Below are positions 1 to 8,537 of a DNA stretch of 64,000 nucleotides, in pieces. This DNA comes from Blastococcus saxobsidens (lineage in GTDB: Bacteria; Actinomycetota; Actinomycetes; Mycobacteriales; Geodermatophilaceae). Position 1 is the stretch's first letter. Each line of letters opens with the position of its first letter. The notes below the pieces were generated by a model. The model did not search any database, had not been told where the DNA came from, and saw only the letters and a program-made list of their open reading frames with translations. The translations under genes and the position numbers were made by a program. Where the stretch lies: the NCBI RefSeq assembly GCF_010682065.1, contig NZ_JAAGWG010000019.1:41115-105114 (forward strand), read 5' to 3'.

Positions 1-30
1 GGACGCGAGGACGCCGAGGGCGGCGGACAT
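1..30 (-). CDS. Possible N-terminal fragment of a gene running off the left edge
   Basis: An ATG on the minus strand at 30 opens a frame reading MSAALGVLAS that continues past the window edge; an in-frame upstream ATG at 78 would add a basic N-terminus. The short hydrophobic start is compatible with a signal peptide or membrane segment, but ten codons cannot identify a family and no clear ribosome binding site is seen. The 238 bases from 31 to 268 hold no other gene that I can support. Confidence 0.25.
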   Translation of the reverse strand, partial: MSAALGVLAS

Positions 31-268
31 GGTGGAGCGACGATCCGATCGGGAAGAGCTGCGAGGGGGCGGGGCCATCGCGCGGACGATCCGCACGGCC
101 GCTCGGCACGCTCGTCGATGAGCGGCACGGCTCCATGGCCGGAGACGTCATCGGCGCTCTCCACCCGTGACCCGAGCAGGTCCTGCTGTGACGTCGGTCG
201 CCCCGCTCCGCTGCCTGCGGAGGGGCGGTCCGCGACACCGTGGACCGTGCCGGTGCCCGACCGACGGG

Positions 269-1123
269 TCAGCCGGTGCGGGCGGACCTCACGGCCGGCG
301 GGCCCTCGGCCGGGAGGTGGAGCAGATCGGGCGGCACGTCGTAGGCGCGCAGGACGGTGCGGTCGGCCGCGGACCCGTACAGCCGTCCCTCGTAGGCCTT
401 GACCGCGGCCACCAGGACGATGCTCACCACCACGAGCAGCGACCACGAGCCGAGCTTGGCCGCGTGGACCAGGGTCCAGACCGACTCCTGCGACGGGTAC
501 TGCCAGGCCCGCAGCAGCGTGGCGGCGTTCTCCGCGACCCACAGGAAGAAGCCGATCAGCACGAAGGAGAGCGCCAGCGGCATCGCGTAGCGGCGCTCTC
601 CCACGGTGAAGTGCACCCACGTCCGCCACGTGACGAGCAGCAGGGCGAGCGCGAGCGGCACCCGCACGTCGGCCATGACGTGGGACGTGAAGAAGTTCAG
701 GTAGATCAGCGCGGCGACGGCCGCGGTGCTGCGGGCCCGGTAGTTGGTGATCCGCAGGTCGAAGCGGCGCCAGGCCTGGCAGATGTAGCTGCCGACGGCG
801 GCGTACATGAAGCCGCTGTAGAGCGGCACCCCGCCGACGGTCGCCCACCCGGTGTCGGGGTAGGACCAGGACCCCTGCCGCACCTTGTAGAGCTCGAGCG
901 CGAGGCCGACGAGGTGGAAGCCGAAGATGACGGCGACCTCCCGGCCGGTCTCCCAGCGGACCAGCCAGAGGACGAGCGTGACCCCCAGGGACCAGATCAG
1001 CAGCGCGTCGGCGGGGTCGATCGGCAGCGGCAGCACGCGGACCGCGGCCAGCCCCAGGAAGAACAGGACGGCGAACAGGCAGCACCGGGCCTCGACCCAG
1101 GCGAACCGCAGCAGCTGACCCAC
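269..1123 (-). CDS. DUF817 family integral membrane protein
   Basis: A 284-residue, strongly hydrophobic protein with about eight predicted transmembrane segments and a cytoplasmic-looking polar tail (last 40 residues). The opening LLRFAWVEARCCLFAVLFFL and the central segment with YKVRQGSWSYPD are typical of the DUF817 (YoaT-like) family, whose function is unknown. It stands alone: the next gene upstream on the same strand (the channel-like gene) is separated by the small lipoprotein gene. No catalytic motif is visible. The family assignment is by recognition of conserved segments. Confidence 0.75.
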   Translation of the reverse strand: MGQLLRFAWVEARCCLFAVLFFLGLAAVRVLPLPIDPADALLIWSLGVTLVLWLVRWETGREVAVIFGFHLVGLALELYKVRQGSWSYPDTGWATVGGVPLYSGFMYAAVGSYICQAWRRFDLRITNYRARSTAAVAALIYLNFFTSHVMADVRVPLALALLLVTWRTWVHFTVGERRYAMPLALSFVLIGFFLWVAENAATLLRAWQYPSQESVWTLVHAAKLGSWSLLVVVSIVLVAAVKAYEGRLYGSAADRTVLRAYDVPPDLLHLPAEGPPAVRSARTG

Positions 1124-1179
1124 GCGGGAAGGCTAGGCGCCCGTCCCGCCGTCCCCCGGTATCCGGCCCGCGCCGAGCG

Positions 1180-1725
1180 TCAGTTCCCGGTGGGGTCCTC
1201 GGCCGGGTCCTCGAAGTCGAACGGCTCGCCCGGGTCCTGCCCGGACGCCGCGACCATGGCGTCGATGGTGATCTCGCCGGCCTCCTCGAAGACGAACGTC
1301 ACAGGGATGGACTCCGAGGACCGCAGGTCGGTCTGCAGGTCCTGCAGCACCACCGACGGCGCCCCCTCGGCGCCGACGTACACGTTGTCGTCCTCCGGGA
1401 CCGGGATGGCCCCCGTCGCGCCGTCGGCCGTGAGCGTCGCACCGGCGAAGTCCGGGCCGCGGACGTCGACCAGCTCGTCCCCGGTCGAGCCGGTGTTGGC
1501 GATGCCGAAGAAGAGCTCGGCGTCCTCACCGGTGTCGTGCACGCCGTCCAGCGGGTACTCCAGCTGGACCTGCAGGAGCTTGAGGTCCTCGGTGACGGCC
1601 TCGTCGGGGCCCACGGCTCCGCTGTCGTCCACGTCGGGCTCGTCGGCCCCGCAGCCGGCGACGACGAACACCGCCGCGGCGGCGACGGCCGTCCACCGGG
1701 CTCTCGTGCGTGCGGGCTGTGCCAT
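1180..1725 (-). CDS. Putative secreted lipoprotein of unknown function
   Basis: A 181-residue protein starting at the ATG at 1725, preceded by GAGGAGGA. The N-terminus has basic residues, a hydrophobic stretch and a lipobox ending VVAGC (Cys about residue 23), so it should be a lipid-anchored exported protein. The mature part is acidic and predicted beta-rich (FGIANTGSTGDELVDV, ITIDAMVA), reminiscent of small PCu(A)C-type or immunoglobulin-like exported domains, but the copper ligands of that family are not seen. A much longer open frame reaches to 2649, but it overlaps the channel gene and lacks a start signal. Confidence 0.75.
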   Translation of the reverse strand: MAQPARTRARWTAVAAAAVFVVAGCGADEPDVDDSGAVGPDEAVTEDLKLLQVQLEYPLDGVHDTGEDAELFFGIANTGSTGDELVDVRGPDFAGATLTADGATGAIPVPEDDNVYVGAEGAPSVVLQDLQTDLRSSESIPVTFVFEEAGEITIDAMVAASGQDPGEPFDFEDPAEDPTGN

Positions 1726-1880
1726 GTCGTCCTCCTCGTTCCTCGCGTCCGGCAGCGCCCGGGACCGCCGCCGGGTCCGCGTCGCGCTCCGCCTCAGGGC
1801 TGCCCGTGCCCGGGAGCGGAAAACGAGCCGGGCCGGGTCCGTCACCGAACTGACACGGGCTCCGGGTCCAGGCGCCGGGC

Positions 1881-2885
1881 TCAGGCGCCGGGCCAGGACC
1901 AGCCGGCCTCCTCGACCAGCTGCCGGAGCCCGCGCCGCCGGTCGGTGCCGGACCTGAAGGCGCTGTCGCGCTCGGCGGTGGACCGCAGCGGGATGCCGGC
2001 ACGCTCCAGCGGCACGACCGACGGGCACGGCGGCGGATCGCCCGGATGCCCGCCGGCGGCCAGGCCGCCGACGGTGCGGACGTAGTCGGCCACCGTCCGC
2101 CGGGCGGGCCGGACCGCGGATGCATCGGGAGCGACGCCGGCGTCGACCGCCGAGTCCAGGAGCAGCAGCACGTCGTCGAGGAGGGCGACGGCGACCGGCG
2201 CCGACTCCGCCGGGGACGCCGTCCGGAAGTAGTGCAGCACCGGGTAGGCGAAGTGCTGCTGCACGACGCCGGTGAGCGCGGTGGTCAGCCCCACGAGGTG
2301 CTGCGTGAAGGCCGGGCTGAAGCCGTGCCCCGTCCACCCCTCGACGACGATCTCCCCCGCCGTGCCGCCGAGCGCGTGCACCTGCGTGGCCAGTGCGCGG
2401 CGGGCCACCACGGCGGAGACCACCCCGAGCAGGTAGGTGATCGAGAGGGTGACGAGGATCAGCCCTTCCACCCCGGCCAGCGCCGTGAGGATCCGCCACA
2501 CCGACGAGTCGGCGACGAAGTCGCCGGTACCGAGGGTCGAGATGGCGTAGCCGGCGTAGTAGGCGACGTCGGCCGGGCCGGCGGGCGCCTGCGTCTCCGC
2601 CGACCGGACCGAACCGCTGCCCAGGAAGACCAGCCACCAGCCCAGCCACGTGGTGGTCAGCCAGAAGGCGACGGTGACGACGAGCAGCGCCGGCCCGGAG
2701 TTCGACAGCAACCGCGACCGCCGCCCCGGCCGCCGCAGCCGTAGCGAGCCGCGCCAGAGCAGACCGAGGAGGCGACGGGTCAGCGGACCGGCCCCTTCGC
2801 CGAGCGTCAGGGTCGTCAGGAGAACGTCGGCGAGCACGAGCAGGACGAGGACCGAGCCGGCGGCGACGAGCGCCGCACCGCCCAC
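1881..2885 (-). CDS. Potassium-channel-like two-TM membrane protein
   Basis: 334 residues. Hydrophobic segments at about 3-25 and 65-90 precede a pore-loop region and a further membrane segment at about 135-160, the arrangement of Ion_trans_2 (Kir/KcsA-like) channels. The filter region reads STLGTGDF, at the position where K+ channels carry TVGYGD, so the Tyr is replaced by Thr. The C-terminal 170 residues form a soluble alpha-helical domain without an evident RCK fold. It ends one base before the stop of the upstream ZIP-like gene, so the two are probably cotranscribed. Ion selectivity cannot be inferred with the altered filter. Confidence 0.7.
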   Translation of the reverse strand: MGGAALVAAGSVLVLLVLADVLLTTLTLGEGAGPLTRRLLGLLWRGSLRLRRPGRRSRLLSNSGPALLVVTVAFWLTTTWLGWWLVFLGSGSVRSAETQAPAGPADVAYYAGYAISTLGTGDFVADSSVWRILTALAGVEGLILVTLSITYLLGVVSAVVARRALATQVHALGGTAGEIVVEGWTGHGFSPAFTQHLVGLTTALTGVVQQHFAYPVLHYFRTASPAESAPVAVALLDDVLLLLDSAVDAGVAPDASAVRPARRTVADYVRTVGGLAAGGHPGDPPPCPSVVPLERAGIPLRSTAERDSAFRSGTDRRRGLRQLVEEAGWSWPGA

Positions 2886-2886
2886 G

Positions 2887-3711
2887 TCACTCCCCCAGCG
2901 CGGTGACGAGGGTCAGCAGCCCCGCGTACAGGGTGAGCCCGGCGAGGAACCAGCCGAAGCTGGACCGCCCGCTGGCGGGCAGCTCCTCCTTGAACACGTT
3001 GAGCAGGATCGAGCCGCCGAGCAGCGCGGTCAGCAACGCCACCACCACGGTGCTGGTCGGCGCGAACAGCGCATCGGCGCCCCAGCCGAGCAGCAGCGCC
3101 GCCGCCAGCAGCAGCCGGCCGGAGCGCGGGAACCGGTGCGGGTAGTGCTCCTCCAGAGACCGATCGGTGAGCACGAAGTGCAGCCCCATCGCGACCGCGA
3201 ACAGCAGCGCGAACGCCACCCCGGTCTGCAGCCGGAGCGCCATCGTGTACGTGATCAGCGCGTTGTAGACCATGAAGGACCCGAGGTGGAGCCAGTAGAC
3301 ACCGGCCGGTTCGGCGCCGCCCGCACCCTCGCCACCCGCTTGCCGGCCGCCCGCGCCCGCCCCACCGGTCGAGCCGGCCGCCACCGCCCGGGACCGGGCC
3401 AGCCGGTCCAGGCCGTAGAAGGCGGCGAAGCCGGCCAGCGCCACGAGGAAGACGCCCAGGTCCAGCAGCGGGGTCGGCTCCAGGACGTCGCTGAGGGCCT
3501 CCCCGATCGCCTCGTTGCCCTCGGCGATCTCGGGCAGCAGGTGCAGGAAGACGTAGGCGACGGCGAGGCCGCCGGCGAAGGACCCGGTGACCCGTTCCGG
3601 CACGAGGGGCAGCCCGCGCAGCCGGGGTGCGGCCACGTGCAGGGCGGCCAGGAGCAGGCTGAGCACGAGCGCGCCGATCAGCGCGCCGGTCGCCGTGAGC
3701 TCGCCCTGCAC
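2887..3711 (-). CDS. ZIP-like polytopic membrane protein
   Basis: About 274 residues with 7-8 predicted membrane segments and a Gly/Ala-rich cytoplasmic loop (about residues 110-135) between the N- and C-terminal halves. HLLPEIAEGNEAIGE in the second membrane segment and the HFVLTD segment resemble ZIP metal-transporter-like proteins, but canonical metal-site His residues are sparse, so transport of a metal is only a guess. The frame is open to 3840; I chose the GTG at 3711 because GAGGAGG lies just upstream and the extra 43 residues are low complexity. It abuts the channel-like gene. Confidence 0.65.
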   Translation of the reverse strand: MQGELTATGALIGALVLSLLLAALHVAAPRLRGLPLVPERVTGSFAGGLAVAYVFLHLLPEIAEGNEAIGEALSDVLEPTPLLDLGVFLVALAGFAAFYGLDRLARSRAVAAGSTGGAGAGGRQAGGEGAGGAEPAGVYWLHLGSFMVYNALITYTMALRLQTGVAFALLFAVAMGLHFVLTDRSLEEHYPHRFPRSGRLLLAAALLLGWGADALFAPTSTVVVALLTALLGGSILLNVFKEELPASGRSSFGWFLAGLTLYAGLLTLVTALGE

Positions 3712-3891
3712 CCGCTGCCTCCTCGCACCCAAGGGTCCCGACGCTGGGCCATACCCCTCGTCCGGGGCGCAGTCGGGATCCGGATGACAGGTGCGTGACA
3801 TTCCGCGCGGCGGGGCGCGAGGACCGCAGGCGGTGAGCACAGTACGGCGGTGGATGAGACCCCGGCCGCCGTCATGGGCACACTGCTCCCT

Positions 3892-4569
3892 GTGCCGCGT
3901 TCAGTACTGGTCATCGAGGACGACGCCCGCATCCGCCGCATGGTGCAGATGACGCTCACCCGGGAGGGCTTCGAGGTCGCCGAGGTCGCCACCGGCGAGG
4001 ACGGCCTCGTCCGGCTCGCCGCCCGCCCCTTCGACGTCGTCCTCCTCGACCTCCGACTGCCCGGGATGAACGGGTTCGAGGTGTGCCGCGAGATCCGCCG
4101 CACGAGCACCACGCCGGTGATCATGGTGACCGCCCGCTCGGACAGCGACGACGTCGTCGCGGGGCTGGAGGCGGGGGCGGACGACTACGTCACCAAGCCC
4201 TTCGTCCCCAAGGAGCTCGTGGCCCGGGTGCGCGCCCTCACCCGGCGCGCCCGCGAGGTCGAGGAGATCCCCGTCATCACCGTCGGGGACCTGGAGATCT
4301 CGCCGCTGGCCGGGAGCGTCACGCGCGACGGCCGAGCCCTGGAGCTCACCCGGACGGAGTTCCGGCTGTTCACCGAGCTGGCGACCGACCGCGGCCGCGT
4401 GCTCAGCCGGGAGGAGCTGCTGCAGCGGGTCTGGGGGTACGACTACTTCGGCGACTCCCGGCTGGTCGACGTCCACATCCGGCGGCTGCGCAAGAAGATC
4501 GAGACCGACCCGGCCAACCCCGAGGTCGTCACCACCGTGCGCGGCATGGGTTACCGGGTACCCGGGTGA
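3892..4569 (+). CDS. OmpR/PhoB-family response regulator
   Basis: DNA-binding response regulator of 225 residues. The receiver domain has the acidic pair EDD near the start, phospho-acceptor Asp53 in VVLLDLRLPGMNG and Lys102 in VTKPF. The C-terminal winged helix (about 130-223) carries LTRTEFRLFTEL, VDVHIRRLRKKIE and the terminal VRGMGYR. It overlaps the histidine kinase by four bases (GTGA), so the pair is a two-component system. The frame is open from an ATG at 3850; I prefer GTG 3892, which starts the receiver at the usual place and has CACACT seven bases upstream, but 3850 or 3874 cannot be excluded. Confidence 0.88.
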   Translation: MPRSVLVIEDDARIRRMVQMTLTREGFEVAEVATGEDGLVRLAARPFDVVLLDLRLPGMNGFEVCREIRRTSTTPVIMVTARSDSDDVVAGLEAGADDYVTKPFVPKELVARVRALTRRAREVEEIPVITVGDLEISPLAGSVTRDGRALELTRTEFRLFTELATDRGRVLSREELLQRVWGYDYFGDSRLVDVHIRRLRKKIETDPANPEVVTTVRGMGYRVPG

Positions 4570-5954
4570 GCGCTGCCTCCTGGACGCGCACCCTCCGGGG
4601 CCGGGTCACCCTCGCGTTCACGGCGGTGGCGGTCGTCCTCAGCCTCGTCCTGGCCGTCGGCGTGTGGCTGGGCGTCTCCCGCTACCTGCTGCTCGGCCGG
4701 GAACGGGCCACCCTGGCCCAGACCACGGCCAACGCCGCACAGGTGCAGCGCGCCGCGTCCGCCGAGGGGCTGTCCCCCGAGCAGCTGCTCTCGCAGCTGC
4801 CCCGGGAGAGCGGCTCCACGTCGCTGATCGCCGACGGCGACCGGTGGATCACCAGCTCCCTGGGGATCGGCCGGGACGACCTGCCTGCCGAGCTGCGGCG
4901 CACCGTGCTGGACGGGACCCCCGCGCGCCAGCGGTTCCAGGTGGACGGTCGGACGGTGCTCGCCATCGGGCTGCCGCTCGAGGGATCCGGCGAGGCGTAC
5001 TTCGAGGTCTTCCCGCTCGAGGAGCTCGACGACACCTACCGCGTGCTCGCCGGGGTCCTCGCGGCCGCGGTGCTCGCCGTCGTCCCCGCCTCGCTGCTGG
5101 TCGGCAGCTGGGCCACCCGTCCGACCCTGCGCCCCCTGGACCGGGTCTCCGCGGCGGCCGCGGCGGTCGCCGCCGGGGACCTGGACGCACGGATCGACCC
5201 CCAGGGGGACCCCGCGCTGGTCCCGATCGCCCGCTCGTTCGACACGACGGTCAGCGCCCTGCAGGAGCGGGTCCGCAGCGACGCCCGCTTCGCCGCGGAC
5301 GTCAGCCACGAGCTGCGCAGCCCGCTGACCACGATGCTCGGCGCGCTCGCCCTCCTGGCCGAGCACGAGGAGGATCTCCCCGAGGACGGCCGCGAGGGAC
5401 TGGCGCTCCTGCAGGCGGAGGTCGTCCGTTTCGAGCGGCTGGTGGCCGACCTGCTGGAGATCTCGCGCGGCGACGCCGGCAGCGCGGACGCCGTCCTGGA
5501 GGAGGTCCACCTGCCCGCCCTCGTCCGTGAATCGCTGTCCCGGCGCCGCGTCGAGGGCCGCCCCACCGCTCCGCTCGTCGTCGCGCCGGACGCCGCGGAC
5601 GTGGTCGTGCTGGCCGACAAGCGCCGGCTGGAACGGGTGATCGGCAACCTGGTGGAGAACGCCGACAAGCACGGCGGTGGCGTGACCGCGGTCCGGGTCG
5701 AGGCGGGACCGGCCGACGCCCGCCTGGTGGTGGACGACGCCGGACCGGGGATCCCCGAGCACGAGCGCTCGCGGGTGTTCGAGCGGTTCGCGCGGGGCCG
5801 GGACACCAACCGGGCACGCACCGACGGCGCCGGCCTCGGGCTGTCGCTGGTGACCCGGCACGTGTCGGCGATGGGCGGCCGGGTCGCGGTGTCGGACAGC
5901 CCCGACGGCGGCGCCCGCTTCACCGTCACCCTCCCCCTGCAGGACGCGCCGTGA
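4566..5954 (+). CDS. HAMP-containing sensor histidine kinase
   Basis: 462 residues starting at the GTG that overlaps the regulator stop. TM1 is at about 15-37, followed by an extracytoplasmic sensor of about 120 residues, TM2 at about 160-180 and a HAMP domain. The dimerisation H-box FAADVSHELRSP has the phosphorylated His at residue 248. The catalytic domain has the N-box (GNLVENADKH), G1 (VDDAGPGIP) and G2 (GAGLGLS). It should phosphorylate the adjacent regulator in response to an envelope signal. The linked GerMN lipoprotein recalls MtrB-LpqB, but the kinase is shorter than MtrB. Confidence 0.9.
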   Translation: MSAASWTRTLRGRVTLAFTAVAVVLSLVLAVGVWLGVSRYLLLGRERATLAQTTANAAQVQRAASAEGLSPEQLLSQLPRESGSTSLIADGDRWITSSLGIGRDDLPAELRRTVLDGTPARQRFQVDGRTVLAIGLPLEGSGEAYFEVFPLEELDDTYRVLAGVLAAAVLAVVPASLLVGSWATRPTLRPLDRVSAAAAAVAAGDLDARIDPQGDPALVPIARSFDTTVSALQERVRSDARFAADVSHELRSPLTTMLGALALLAEHEEDLPEDGREGLALLQAEVVRFERLVADLLEISRGDAGSADAVLEEVHLPALVRESLSRRRVEGRPTAPLVVAPDAADVVVLADKRRLERVIGNLVENADKHGGGVTAVRVEAGPADARLVVDDAGPGIPEHERSRVFERFARGRDTNRARTDGAGLGLSLVTRHVSAMGGRVAVSDSPDGGARFTVTLPLQDAP

Positions 5955-6643
5955 GGCGGCTGACGGCGGCGCTCGTGCTCGCGGCGCTGGGGCTGGGTGG
6001 CTGCGGGGTGCCGCCCCAGGAGGAGCCCGAGCGGCTCGAGGTCCCCGCCCCCGAGGCGCCGGCGGACCCGACCGCGTCCCTCGGCGGGCAGGAGGCGCAG
6101 ATCTGGCTCGTGCGGGGGCGACGGCTGGAGGCGGTCTCCCGGCCGGTCTCGCCCGCCGACGTCCCGACGGTGCTCGCCGCGCTCGTCACCGGCCCGAGCC
6201 CCGACGAGGCGGCGTCCGGGCTGCGGACGGCGCTGGGTCCGCAGGAACTGGACCACAACGGCCCCACCCCGGAGGACCGGATCGTGACCCTGGACGTGAC
6301 CCGCGAGTTCACCGGTCTGATCGGGGGCAACCAGCAGCTCGCGGTCGCCCAGGTGGTCTGGACGGCGACCCAGTTCCCGACGGTGGACCGCGTGCGGTTC
6401 ACCGCCGAGGAGGAGCCGTTGGAGGTGCCGACCGACCGCGGGCTGACCGACCGGCCCGTCGGCCGCGAGGACTACGCCTCCGTGGCGCCGGCCGAGCAGC
6501 CCGACGGGTCCTCGGCGCCCGCCTCGTCGACCGGACCGGCGCCGTCGCCCGGACCGACGGAGGCGGTGCCCCCGACGTCGGCACCGGCGTCCCGCACCGG
6601 ACGCCGGCCGGTCCGTCCGGCCGTCCGCGGCGGCCGGCGATGA
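5951..6643 (+). CDS. GerMN-domain lipoprotein linked to a two-component system
   Basis: 230 residues, GTG start overlapping the kinase stop. The signal peptide ends in a lipobox (LGLGGC, Cys18). The middle region (about 50-155), with VPTVLAALVTGPSPDEAASG, VTLDVTREF and AVAQVVWTATQFP, matches the GerMN (sporulation/germination) domain also found in LpqB. The C-terminal 60 residues are Pro/Ser/Ala-rich, then Arg-rich. Genes of this type next to sensor kinases often encode accessory proteins that modulate the kinase from outside the membrane; that role here is inference from the four-gene overlap arrangement. Confidence 0.8.
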   Translation: MRRLTAALVLAALGLGGCGVPPQEEPERLEVPAPEAPADPTASLGGQEAQIWLVRGRRLEAVSRPVSPADVPTVLAALVTGPSPDEAASGLRTALGPQELDHNGPTPEDRIVTLDVTREFTGLIGGNQQLAVAQVVWTATQFPTVDRVRFTAEEEPLEVPTDRGLTDRPVGREDYASVAPAEQPDGSSAPASSTGPAPSPGPTEAVPPTSAPASRTGRRPVRPAVRGGRR

Positions 6644-7980
6644 GCCCGACCGGCGCGCTCCGGCAGGTGCGCAACCGGCTCAGCGGTGCCCTGTGGCCGG
6701 TTCCCGCGCTGGCGATCGTGCTGGCCGTCGGCCTCGGGGTCACCCTCCCCGCGCTGGACGGGCTGCTCGGCGGGCCGGGGGACGACAACCCGCTCACCTT
6801 CGCCTTCGGCGGCGGCCCCTCGGCGGCCCGCGACGTCCTGGCCGCGATCGCCGGTTCGCTGATCTCGGTGACCGGCCTGACGTTCTCCTTCACGGTCGTG
6901 GCCCTGCAGCTCAGCAGCAGCCAGCACTCCCCCCGGCTGTTGCAGACCTTCGTCACTGACCGGGTCGTGCAGGCCACGCTCGGCGTCCTCGTGGGCACCT
7001 TCGTCTACGCGCTCACCGTGCTGCGGACCGTGCGGACCGAGGGGGCCGACGACGTGGCCTTCGTGCCCCGGCTGTCGGTCACCGTGGCCTTCGGGCTGAC
7101 CGTCATCAGCGTGATGGCCCTGGTGCTCTTCCTCGGGCACCTCGCCCGGTCGCTGCGCGTGGAGACGATGCTGCGCGACGTCTCCGACGAGGCCCGGGCG
7201 ACTTTCGCGCGGGAGCTGCCGGAGGCCGGCAGCGAACCGGCGTCGGCCAGGGCGGAGCTGCCCTCCGGCCCACCCCGCCCGGTCCTCGCCCGCAGCAGCG
7301 GGTTCGTCGTGGACGTGGACGGCCCGCGGATCGCCGAGGCGGCCGAGCGGGCCGGTGCGACGGTGCTGCTGGCCCACCGGATCGGCGACTCGGTCGTGGC
7401 CGGCACCCCGATCGCGCACGCGTGGCCCGCGGCGCCCGGATCCGCCGTCGACCTGGACGCCGTGGGCGAGGCGCTGGCCGAGGGCGTCCGGCTCAGCTTC
7501 GAGCGCACACCCGACCGGGACGTGGCCTACAGCCTGCGCAAGACCGTCGACATCACCGGGCGCGCGCTGTCCCCCGGGTCCAACGACCCGACGACCGCGG
7601 TGCACGGCCTCTCGCACGTGTCCGCCCTGCTGGGGGAGCTCGTCAGCTGCCCGCTGGACGCGACCCCGTTCCGGGACGAGGACGGCGTGCTGCGGTTCGT
7701 GCTGCCGCAGTGGACCGCCGAGGAGCTGGTGCGGCTGGGGATCGAGGAGCCGATCCAGTACGCGGGCGGCCAGCCCGCGGTGCTCCGCCGGCTGGCCGGA
7801 CTGCTCCGGGAGCTCGCCTGGCGGGCGCCGCGGGGCAGCCTCGACGAGACGCTGCGGACCCGCCTGGACCAGGTGGTCGCGCTCGCCGAGGAGTCGACGA
7901 GCATCGACCGGGCCGAGACGACGCTCTGGCGGACGCACCTGTCCGACGCACTGGCGGGGCGCTGGACCGTGCAGCCCTGA
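6640..7980 (+). CDS. DUF2254 family membrane protein
   Basis: 446 residues starting at an ATG that overlaps the lipoprotein stop (ATGA). Four hydrophobic segments are visible: about 17-38, 65-90 (containing SLISVTGLTFSFTVVALQLSSSQHSP, the family hallmark), 107-125 and 147-168. A soluble C-terminal domain of 270 residues contains DITGRALSPGSNDPTTAVHGL. DUF2254 proteins are widespread predicted inner-membrane proteins of unknown function. Its place as last gene of the regulator-kinase-GerMN operon suggests it is an output or partner of that signalling system, which is inference. Confidence 0.82.
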   Translation: MSPTGALRQVRNRLSGALWPVPALAIVLAVGLGVTLPALDGLLGGPGDDNPLTFAFGGGPSAARDVLAAIAGSLISVTGLTFSFTVVALQLSSSQHSPRLLQTFVTDRVVQATLGVLVGTFVYALTVLRTVRTEGADDVAFVPRLSVTVAFGLTVISVMALVLFLGHLARSLRVETMLRDVSDEARATFARELPEAGSEPASARAELPSGPPRPVLARSSGFVVDVDGPRIAEAAERAGATVLLAHRIGDSVVAGTPIAHAWPAAPGSAVDLDAVGEALAEGVRLSFERTPDRDVAYSLRKTVDITGRALSPGSNDPTTAVHGLSHVSALLGELVSCPLDATPFRDEDGVLRFVLPQWTAEELVRLGIEEPIQYAGGQPAVLRRLAGLLRELAWRAPRGSLDETLRTRLDQVVALAEESTSIDRAETTLWRTHLSDALAGRWTVQP

Positions 7981-7993
7981 GGCGCATCGGCGG

Positions 7994-8521
7994 TCAGCCG
8001 CCGGCGCGCTGCTCGGCGTGGAGCACGCCCTCGAGGCTGGATCCGCTGCCCATCTTCTGCGCCGGGACGACGCTCAGGGAGCCGTCGCTCTCCAGCACGA
8101 CCGCGGCGATCGAGGACAGGTCGCCGGAGCCGCTGGCACGGACGGCCTGGCGGAGCTCGTCCATGGAGAGGCGCTGCTCCCGAAGGGCGTCGGCCAGCGG
8201 CTCGCCGTCGCGGAGGACCAGGGTCGGCCGCGAGGTGACCACGTTGCGGAAGCGGGGCCAGCGCGTGGTCAGCCAGGCGACGAGGAACTGGGCGGAGGCC
8301 AGCACCGCCAGGGCCAGGGCGCCCTCGGTCCAGGAGACGTCGCTGCTGAGCAGGATCGTCGCGAGGGTCGAGCCCAGCGCCACGGTGACGACCAGGTCGA
8401 AGGCGTTGAGCTTCGCCAGCGTCCGCTTCCCCGACAGGCGGAGGATCACCACGACGGTGACGTAGGCGCTCAGCCCGATGGCGATGATGCGGCCCAGGTC
8501 GGACCACGAGTCGAACCACAT
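7994..8521 (-). CDS. DUF421/YetF-like membrane protein
   Basis: 175 residues with three N-terminal membrane helices (about 12-30, 40-60, 68-85), then a soluble domain. KRTLAKLNAFDLVVTVALGSTLATILL and RPTLVLRDGEPL are the hallmark segments of the DUF421 (YetF/YcaP) family. In Bacillus, YetF-like proteins are linked to the spore envelope; the role in actinobacteria is unknown. GAGGAGA lies upstream of the ATG. It is convergent with the DUF2254 gene (13-base gap) and is probably cotranscribed downstream of the antiporter, whose stop is 17 bases upstream of it. Confidence 0.82.
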   Translation of the reverse strand: MWFDSWSDLGRIIAIGLSAYVTVVVILRLSGKRTLAKLNAFDLVVTVALGSTLATILLSSDVSWTEGALALAVLASAQFLVAWLTTRWPRFRNVVTSRPTLVLRDGEPLADALREQRLSMDELRQAVRASGSGDLSSIAAVVLESDGSLSVVPAQKMGSGSSLEGVLHAEQRAGG

Positions 8522-8537
8522 GTGTTGTCTTCTCTCC

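Noticed and set aside
167..1957. 596-codon plus-strand open frame opposite DUF817 and the lipoprotein
   Set aside because: Composition is shadow-like, while the opposite frames encode clear membrane and lipoprotein signals.
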